Shown: in pieces, positions 7,020-11,114 of the stretch | Position numbering within the stretch: the stretch's first letter is position 1 | How the letters are laid out: every line of letters begins with the position of its first letter | Assembly (NCBI GenBank): GCA_033764095.1 | Contig: JANRJF010000284.1 | Coordinates: forward strand, 1-11,114 | DNA length: 11,114 bases | Direction of reading: 5' to 3' | Source of the DNA: JBDTMT01 sp033764095 | GTDB lineage: Bacteria > Desulfobacterota > Binatia > HRBIN30 > CADEER01 | Notes under the pieces: generated by a model | What the model saw: the letters and a program-made list of their open reading frames with translations, nothing else | Database searches by the model: none | What the model was told of the DNA's origin: nothing | Made by a program: the position numbers and the translations under genes

Positions 7020-7694
7020 ATGGAGCCGACCCAAGGCGCTGTTGCCCACCCCGCTGCGACCGTCGTCCTGGTGCGCGACGGGAGGCAGGGCTGCGAGGTC
7101 CTGCTGGTCCGCCGCAATGCCCAGCTGAGCTTCCACGGCGGTGCCTGGGTGTTCCCGGGCGGCCGGGTCGACCCGGCCGACGCCGAGGGCGCCGCAGACG
7201 CGGTTGCCGCCGCCCGCCGCGCCGCGGTGCGCGAGGCGCGCGAAGAGGCCGGGCTCGATCTCGAGCCGGCGCAGCTCATCCTGGTGTCGCGCTGGGTGAC
7301 GCCGGTGCAGCTGCCGAAGCGCTTCGACACCTGGTTCTTCGCCGGCCCGGGCAGCGACGCGCCGGTGGCCATCGACGGCGGCGAGATCCACGACCATCGC
7401 TGGATGACGACGCGCGAGGCGCTGGCGCTGCAGCGCGCCGGCGAGATCGAGCTGCCGCCGCCGACCTTCGTCACCATCACCGAGCTGGCGCCGTTCGCGC
7501 GCGCCACCGAGGCGCTGGCGGTGCTGGGTCGCGGCGCCACGCCGCTCTTCGAGCCGCGCCTGATGCCGGTCGAGGGCGGCGCCGTCACCCTCTACGCCGG
7601 CGACGCCGGCTACCCCGACCTGGAACTCGAGCGCCCCGGCCCGCGCCATCGACTGTGGATGGTCGAATCGGGCTGGCGGTACGAGCGCAGCTAA
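7020..7694 (+). CDS. Nudix hydrolase, NUDT7/NUDT19-like (probable CoA or nucleotide-diphosphate hydrolase)
   Basis: This 224-residue Nudix protein has the core PAATVVLVRDG (11-21), EVLLVRRN (26-33), FHGGAWVFPGGRVDPAD (38-54) and REAREEAG (71-78), the metal-binding part of the Nudix box. The second Gly of PGG and the REXXEEXG block are separated by 22 residues instead of the canonical 13, an insertion of about nine. Insertions here are known in NUDT19-type CoA diphosphatases. The segment WVTPVQLPKRFDTWFF (92-107) also matches that branch. Hydrolysis of CoA or acyl-CoA to 4'-phosphopantetheine and ADP is a reasonable guess among CoA-ligase neighbours, but other dinucleotide substrates cannot be excluded. 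The ATG at 7020 has GAGG (7013-7016) at only 3 bases; an in-frame TTG at 7005 is an alternative. The gene ends convergently with the crotonase gene across the palindrome at 7702-7768. Confidence 0.88.
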   Translation: MEPTQGAVAHPAATVVLVRDGRQGCEVLLVRRNAQLSFHGGAWVFPGGRVDPADAEGAADAVAAARRAAVREAREEAGLDLEPAQLILVSRWVTPVQLPKRFDTWFFAGPGSDAPVAIDGGEIHDHRWMTTREALALQRAGEIELPPPTFVTITELAPFARATEALAVLGRGATPLFEPRLMPVEGGAVTLYAGDAGYPDLELERPGPRHRLWMVESGWRYERS

Positions 7695-7701
7695 GTCTGT
7701 C

Positions 7702-7768
7702 TCACCGCGGAGACGCAGAGGCGCGGAGACGACACGGCGCTCTCCGTGGCTCCGCGTCTCCGCGGTGA
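7702..7768. repeat. GC-rich inverted repeat between convergent genes
   Basis: The 28-base arms (7702-7729 and 7741-7768) match at 25 of 28 positions and flank an 11-base loop. The arm is built of 8-base units cgcggaga, cgcagagg and cgcggaga. It lies exactly between the Nudix stop (7694) and the crotonase stop (7776), so it could serve as a bidirectional transcription barrier, although neither side has a T tract. The arm is homologous to that of the palindrome at 9421-9532 (23 of 28 positions). Confidence 0.85.
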
Positions 7769-7775
7769 AAAGAGT

Positions 7776-8567
7776 TCAGCGGCCTTTGAACGCCGGCTGG
7801 CGCTTCTCCATGAAGGCCAGCATGCCTTCCTTGGTGTCTTCCGACTGGGTGACCAGCGACTGCACCATCGCCTCGTCGTCGAGCGCGGTTTCCATGTCGA
7901 CGTCGAGCGAGCGGTTGAGCAGGCGCTTCGACATGCCGATCGCGTAGGTCGGGCCGCTCGCCAGGCGCTCGGCCCACTCGCGCGCGGCGCCGAGCAACTG
8001 GTCGTGCGGCACGACCTTGTTCACCAGCCCGATGCGCTGTGCCTCCTCGGGCGGCAGGTCATCGCCGAAGAAGACCAGCTCCTTGGCCTTGGCGAGGCCG
8101 ATCAGGCGCGGCAGCAGATAGGCGCCGCAGGCGTCCATGGCGATGCCGCGGCGGACGAACACCTCGATGAAGCGCGACTCGTTCGAGGCGATGACCAGAT
8201 CGCAGGCGAAGGCGAGATGCGCGCCGAGCCCGGCGGCGACGCCGTTGACCGCCGCGATCACCGGCTTCTCCAGCTCCCACACCGCCTTGATGAGGCGTTG
8301 CGAGCGGGTGCGCAGCATCTCGCGCGCCGCGCCCGGACCGCTCGGACCGCTGCCGCGGCGGCTCAGGTCGGCGCCGGTGCAGAAGCCCTTGCCGTTGGCG
8401 GTCAACACGACGGCGCGGATGTCGAGGTTCGTGCGCGCGTCGGTCAGCACCTGCAGCAGCTCCTCGCGCATCGCGTCGTTCACCGCGTTGCGCGCGTCGG
8501 GGCGGTTGAGCGTGATCCAGGCGACCTGGTTCTCGAGCGCGTACTGGATGGCTTCGAAGTCGGACAT
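7776..8567 (-). CDS. Crotonase-fold enoyl-CoA hydratase/isomerase family protein (second copy)
   Basis: This full-length 263-residue protein runs from MSDFEAIQYALENQVAWITLNRP to the family tail EGMLAFMEKRQPAFKGR. Crotonase landmarks are CTGADLSRRG (63-72), AAVNGVAAGLGAHLAFACD (105-123) and RRGIAMDACG (139-148). The two rat hydratase glutamates align by eye with His117 and Phe137, so the classical hydratase pair is absent. Asp145 (in MDACG) occupies the PaaG-like Asp position, as in the first crotonase of this window. An isomerase or another crotonase activity on an enoyl-CoA is more likely than simple syn-hydration. The start is strongly supported by AGGAG (8577-8573) five bases before the ATG. 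It follows the amidohydrolase gene by 36 bases, so it is probably the last gene of the right-hand minus-strand run. Confidence 0.92.
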   Translation of the reverse strand: MSDFEAIQYALENQVAWITLNRPDARNAVNDAMREELLQVLTDARTNLDIRAVVLTANGKGFCTGADLSRRGSGPSGPGAAREMLRTRSQRLIKAVWELEKPVIAAVNGVAAGLGAHLAFACDLVIASNESRFIEVFVRRGIAMDACGAYLLPRLIGLAKAKELVFFGDDLPPEEAQRIGLVNKVVPHDQLLGAAREWAERLASGPTYAIGMSKRLLNRSLDVDMETALDDEAMVQSLVTQSEDTKEGMLAFMEKRQPAFKGR

Positions 8568-8577
8568 CGAATCTCCT

Positions 8578-8605
8578 GGCTGATGGCGGTCGGCTGACGG
8601 CGGTC
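8578..8605. repeat. Two tandem 14-base units (7-base sub-period) in the amidohydrolase/crotonase spacer
   Basis: Units GGCTGATGGCGGTC (8578-8591) and GGCTGACGGCGGTC (8592-8605) differ at one base and each splits into two related heptamers. They occupy nearly all of the 36-base spacer, overlapping the amidohydrolase stop codon (8606-8604) and ending at the Shine-Dalgarno of the crotonase. Confidence 0.8.
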
Positions 8606-9407
8606 AGCGCAGTTTGAGCGCGCGCTTGGCGTTGTCGCGCAGGAAGAGCTGCCGCACCTCGGGCGAGAGCTCGAGCGCGTCGAGCTCCTTGAGTACGCGC
8701 TCGAACGGCAGCAGCGGATAGTCGGTGGCGAACAGGACCTTGTGTTTGCCGAAGGTCTTCATGAAGTGGACGAACTCGGTCGGGTAGTGCTTGGGGACGT
8801 GCGCCGAGGTGTCGATGAAGACGTTGGCGTGCTTCCACGCCACCGCGATCATCTCCTCGGTCCACGGCCAGCCGATGTGGCCGCAGATGATGCGCAGCTC
8901 GGGGAAGTCGAGCGCCACCTGGTCGATGTAGATCGGCCGGCCGGTTTCCGACGGCAGCAGCGGACCGGTGTGGCCGACCTGCGTCTGGAAGGCGACGTCG
9001 AGCTCGATGCACTTGGCATAGAGCGGGTAGTAGGCGGCGTCGGTCGGCGGCTTGCGCCACATGAACGGCTCGATGCGCAGCACCCTGAAGCCGTAGGTCT
9101 CGACGTGCTCCTGCAGGCCGCGCACCGCCGCCATGATGTTGGTCGGATCGGCGTGGTACTCGCCGATGAAGCGGTCGGGATGCCGGCGCACCGCCTCGCG
9201 CACGTGCGCCGGCTCGCCCGAGATGCAGGCGATGCGCACGCCGTTGCGGTCCATGTCGTCGAGCATCTGCGCGACGTCGGTCCCGTCGTGGTACCAGTTC
9301 AGCCGCCCGTAGTTGCGGAACACGTTCTCCGCCGCCGCGGTGCGTTTCTCCGGCGGCGTCGGGGAGAGGTACTGCGTCCACACGTCGATGATGCCGTCGT
9401 CAGCCAT
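8604..9407 (-). CDS. Amidohydrolase_2-family (PF04909, ACMSD-like) protein lacking the HxH metal motif
   Basis: This 267-residue TIM-barrel amidohydrolase relative retains QVGHTGPLL (His146), IICGHIGWPW (His177) and VLFATDYP (Asp229), the later metal and catalytic residues of the ACMSD/resorcylate-decarboxylase branch. The N-terminal DxHxH motif, however, reads IIDVWTQYLSP (6-16), with Trp10 and Gln12 in place of the two histidines. From memory, a group of relatives in environmental genomes shares D-x-W-x-Q here, so this may be a subfamily trait rather than decay. Decarboxylation or C-C/C-N hydrolysis of a ring or keto intermediate is possible, with altered or no metal use. The start at 9407 is chosen for GGAGG (9418-9414) at 6 bases. 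An in-frame GTG at 9434 falls inside the neighbouring palindrome and is unlikely. It lies between the acyl-CoA dehydrogenase and crotonase genes on one strand. Confidence 0.88.
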   Translation of the reverse strand: MADDGIIDVWTQYLSPTPPEKRTAAAENVFRNYGRLNWYHDGTDVAQMLDDMDRNGVRIACISGEPAHVREAVRRHPDRFIGEYHADPTNIMAAVRGLQEHVETYGFRVLRIEPFMWRKPPTDAAYYPLYAKCIELDVAFQTQVGHTGPLLPSETGRPIYIDQVALDFPELRIICGHIGWPWTEEMIAVAWKHANVFIDTSAHVPKHYPTEFVHFMKTFGKHKVLFATDYPLLPFERVLKELDALELSPEVRQLFLRDNAKRALKLR

Positions 9408-9420
9408 TGGATCCTCCGGA

Positions 9421-9532
9421 AGAAGCTTCACCACAGAGCCACAGAGGCACGGAGAACACCCGGAGCATGAAAATCGGCAGTAATTCTCATCCGGCCTTCT
9501 CCGTGCCTCTGTGTCTCTGTGGTGAAGCTTCT
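9421..9532. repeat. Near-perfect 36-bp inverted repeat before the amidohydrolase gene
   Basis: Arms 9421-9456 and 9497-9532 match at 35 of 36 positions; the single mismatch is 9439 against 9514. The 40-base loop contains a further partial stem (CCGG at 9460-9463 with 9491-9494, then ATGAAAAT against ATTCTCAT), so almost the whole 112 bases can fold. The arm core consists of 8-base units cacagagc, cacagagg and cacggaga, flanked by gaagcttc. It fills the spacer between the dehydrogenase stop (9535) and the amidohydrolase Shine-Dalgarno (9418-9414). No T tract follows on the minus strand. Confidence 0.9.
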
Positions 9533-9534
9533 GA

Positions 9535-10710
9535 TCAGTTTCTCGGCAAGCCCAACACCCGCTGCGCGATGATGTTGCGCTGCACCTCGGAGGTGCCCGC
9601 GTAGATCGTCGCGGAGCGCGTCCACAACAGCTCGCGCGCCCAGCTGCCGGCGTCGACGGCGCGCGGATCGTCGCGCCAGAGCGACGCGTGCGGGCCGAGC
9701 AGGGCGCCGGCGACCTCCATCAGGCGTTGCTCGACCTCGCTCCAGAACAGCTTCAGGATGGATCCCTCGGGGCCGGGCTGGCCGGTGCGCTGAATGCCGC
9801 TGACGTTGCGGTAGGCGGTGAGCTTGGCGAGCTGCACCTCGACCGCGAGCTGCGCGAGCTGCTGGCGCACGCCGGGATCGGCGTCGCGCCGCTGACGGCG
9901 CGCCAGGTCGAGCAGGGCGTTGAGCTCGCGGCGCAGGCGGGCGTGCGGTGCGGCGCCGCCGCGCTCGTGCGCCAGCGTGGTGATGACCACGTCCCAGCCC
10001 TTGTCGATCTCGCCGACCACCAGGTCGCGCGGCACCCTGACCTCGTCGAAGAACACCTCGTTGAACCACGCCTCGCCGGTCATTTCGACCAGCGGCCGGA
10101 TGGTGATGCCGGGACTGCGCATGTCGACCAGCAGGAAGCTGAGTCCGCGGTGCTTGGCGGCGGTCGGGTCGGTGCGCACGACCAGAATGCACCAGTCGGC
10201 GTACTGCGCGAAGCTGGTCCAGATCTTCTGACCGGTGACGGCGATGTGGTCGCCGCGCACCTCGCCGCGCGTCGTCAGGCCGGCGAGATCGGAGCCGGCG
10301 TTGGGCTCGGAGAAGCCCTGACACCAGATGTCCTCGCCGCGCAGGATGCGCGGCAGGAAGCGACTGCGTTGTGCCGGCGTGCCGCAGGCGATCAGGGTCG
10401 GCCCGACCAGCCCGAGCGCGACGGCGAGGTTGATGCTGTCGGGTGCGCCGGCGGCGGCGCATGCCTCGTTGAAGAGGAGTTGCTCGACCAACGTGGCGCC
10501 GCGTCCGCCGACCTCGCGCGGCCAGGTGATGCCGGCCCAGCCGCCGTCGAACAACGTGCGCTGCCAGGCCTTCGACGCCTCGATCTTCTGCTGCGCGTCG
10601 CGCGGCGCGCGCTGCGCCGGATCGGCGAACACCGCCGGCAGCGCCGTGTCGAGCCAGTCGCGAACGGACTGGCGGAACGCCTCCTCGGCGGCGGACAGGC
10701 GGAAGTCCAT
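9535..10710 (-). CDS. Acyl-CoA dehydrogenase, FadE type
   Basis: This 391-residue flavoprotein has the full family length. The N-terminal helical domain begins MDFRLSAAEEAFRQSVRDWLD, followed by WCQGFSEPNAGSDLAGLTTRG (129-149) and TGQKIWTSFAQYADW (159-173), which contact FAD and substrate. The C-terminal domain contains TLAHERGG (245-252) and ends TIYAGTSEVQRNIIAQRVLGLPR (368-390). It is predicted to desaturate an acyl-CoA at the alpha,beta position, passing electrons to an electron-transfer flavoprotein. The MCAD-type catalytic glutamate (YEGT) is Ala371 here, as in many FadE proteins of sterol and branched-acid metabolism, where another residue supplies the base. The ATG at 10710 gives the normal family N-terminus. 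The frame is open further upstream, but that stretch is low-complexity Arg/Pro sequence overlapping the transporter gene. No Shine-Dalgarno is visible. It probably belongs to a run with the downstream amidohydrolase and crotonase genes. Confidence 0.93.
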   Translation of the reverse strand: MDFRLSAAEEAFRQSVRDWLDTALPAVFADPAQRAPRDAQQKIEASKAWQRTLFDGGWAGITWPREVGGRGATLVEQLLFNEACAAAGAPDSINLAVALGLVGPTLIACGTPAQRSRFLPRILRGEDIWCQGFSEPNAGSDLAGLTTRGEVRGDHIAVTGQKIWTSFAQYADWCILVVRTDPTAAKHRGLSFLLVDMRSPGITIRPLVEMTGEAWFNEVFFDEVRVPRDLVVGEIDKGWDVVITTLAHERGGAAPHARLRRELNALLDLARRQRRDADPGVRQQLAQLAVEVQLAKLTAYRNVSGIQRTGQPGPEGSILKLFWSEVEQRLMEVAGALLGPHASLWRDDPRAVDAGSWARELLWTRSATIYAGTSEVQRNIIAQRVLGLPRN

Positions 10711-10745
10711 ACAGGGAGTGCGGGCGTGCCGACGACCGTCGCCGA

Positions 10746-10808
10746 TTAGTCGAGTCGCCGCCGCGCGGGCAGGCACGCCGTGGCGGCGAAGCGAGCGATG
10801 CGGGCCAT
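10746..10808 (-). CDS. Possible 20-residue ORF with a strong ribosome-binding site
   Basis: Between the transporter and the dehydrogenase, an ATG at 10808-10806 is preceded by GGGAGG (10819-10814) at a 5-base spacing, the best Shine-Dalgarno in this half of the window. It opens the short frame MARIARFAATACLPARRRLD, ending TAA (10748-10746). The peptide is basic with a short hydrophobic middle, not long enough for a signal peptide. It may be a leader peptide coupling translation to the dehydrogenase start, which lacks its own Shine-Dalgarno 35 bases further on, or the remnant of a longer gene. No homologue is recognised. Confidence 0.3.
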   Translation of the reverse strand: MARIARFAATACLPARRRLD

Positions 10809-10844
10809 CACGTCCTCCCTGTGGGGGCCCGGTGGGACGCGGTG

Positions 10845-11114
10845 CTACGCCTCGACGGCGATGCGTTGCACCTGCTGGTCCGCCTTGCCGGTGGCAAAGC
10901 GCGGGCGCAGCAGTGACACCAGGGCGGGAATGAAGACCAGCGCGCCGATGGCGTGGAAGAGCATCAGCATCATCAGCAGGAAGGCCATCTGCGCTTCGAA
11001 CTTGAGCGGGTGGAAGAGCCACAGCACCATGCTGGTGGTGATGGTCAGGCCGGTGAACATCACCGCCTCGCCGGTGGTGGTCAGCGCGCGGCGGTTGGCC
11101 TCGTCGAAGTCGCG
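10845..11114 (-). CDS. MMPL/RND-family transporter, C-terminal end (5' part beyond the right edge)
   Basis: The frame is open at the right edge and gives the last 89 residues, ending at TAG (10847-10845). It contains the conserved RND end: ANRRALTTTGEAVMFTGLTITTSMVLWLF, PLKFEAQMAFLLMMLMLFHAIGALVFIPALVSLLRPRF. These are the final two transmembrane helices (about residues 22-34 and 42-66), with the short cytoplasmic tail KADQQVQRIAVEA. The pattern (G-A-V-x-F-T-x-L-T-I, F-x-P-L-K-F-x-A-x-M, A-L-x-x-x-P-A-L) is that of the MMPL/hopanoid-associated RND exporters, proton-driven inner-membrane pumps for lipids or hydrophobic compounds. The cargo cannot be told from this fragment. It is upstream of the dehydrogenase gene on the same strand, with a 134-base gap that holds the small ORF at 10746-10808 and an 8-base inverted repeat GGCGTGCC/GGCACGCC (10723-10730 with 10772-10779). 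Confidence 0.9.
   Translation of the reverse strand, partial: RDFDEANRRALTTTGEAVMFTGLTITTSMVLWLFHPLKFEAQMAFLLMMLMLFHAIGALVFIPALVSLLRPRFATGKADQQVQRIAVEA

Noticed and set aside
9405..9434. GTG start at 9434 for the amidohydrolase
   Set aside because: It lies within the inverted repeat, while the ATG at 9407 has GGAGG at ideal spacing.
735..9532. CRISPR array
   Set aside because: The repeats are single palindromes in separate spacers with no regularly spaced direct repeats or unique spacers and no cas genes.
10711..11022. Upstream extension of the dehydrogenase frame by about 100 residues
   Set aside because: The extension is Arg/Pro-rich, overlaps the transporter gene in another frame, and the family N-terminus MDFRLSAAEEAF starts at 10710.
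1..11114. Insertion sequence or prophage
   Set aside because: No transposase, integrase, recombinase or phage gene was found on either strand; the palindromes carry no coding sequence.

Overview
The window is very GC-rich bacterial DNA, dense with genes of CoA-dependent acid catabolism. Gene content (two acyl-CoA ligases, two crotonase-fold proteins, a FadE-type acyl-CoA dehydrogenase, a PF04909-type amidohydrolase, a signal-less periplasmic-binding-protein homologue and an MMPL/RND exporter) together with repeat-filled spacers suggests an uncultured soil or groundwater lineage such as Binatota/Desulfobacterota_B. That placement is inference from gene content only. Actinobacterial or myxococcal relatives have similar gene sets, although the MMPL protein and the spacer style fit the former better.

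Layout. Positions 1-5403 form a minus-strand run: acyl-CoA ligase 2 (FATP/FadD17-like, 3712-5403), a signal-less LivK-type binding protein (2494-3579), acyl-CoA ligase 1 (843-2462) and a PaaG-like crotonase (733 to beyond the left edge). Positions 5586-7694 are a plus-strand block: a solitary PAS-domain protein, a NIPSNAP-like two-domain protein, a 223-base spacer with a row of hairpins, and a NUDT7/19-like Nudix hydrolase. Positions 7776-11114 return to the minus strand: the end of an MMPL/RND transporter (entering from the right edge), a possible 20-residue ORF, an acyl-CoA dehydrogenase, an amidohydrolase-fold protein and a second crotonase, which converges on the Nudix gene.

How the genes may work together: the ligases activate free carboxylic acids, the dehydrogenase introduces the alpha,beta double bond, and the crotonases would isomerise or hydrate the enoyl-CoA. 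The amidohydrolase-like protein could act on a ring or beta-keto intermediate. The binding protein could sense or present the substrate. The Nudix enzyme could hydrolyse CoA or its derivatives. No substrate can be named from sequence.

The most unusual signal is not coding. Four spacers (735-849, 3598-3702, 7702-7768, 9421-9532) are almost wholly occupied by long inverted repeats with arms of about 28-40 bases, each arm built from degenerate 8- or 10-base tandem units. A fifth spacer (8578-8605) is a tandem 7/14-base repeat. Two of the palindromes (7702-7768 and 9421-9532) are clearly homologous to each other, with paired changes in both arms. Three of the palindromes lie directly in front of the start codon of the downstream minus-strand gene, and the one at 3598-3702 is followed by a T tract like an intrinsic terminator.
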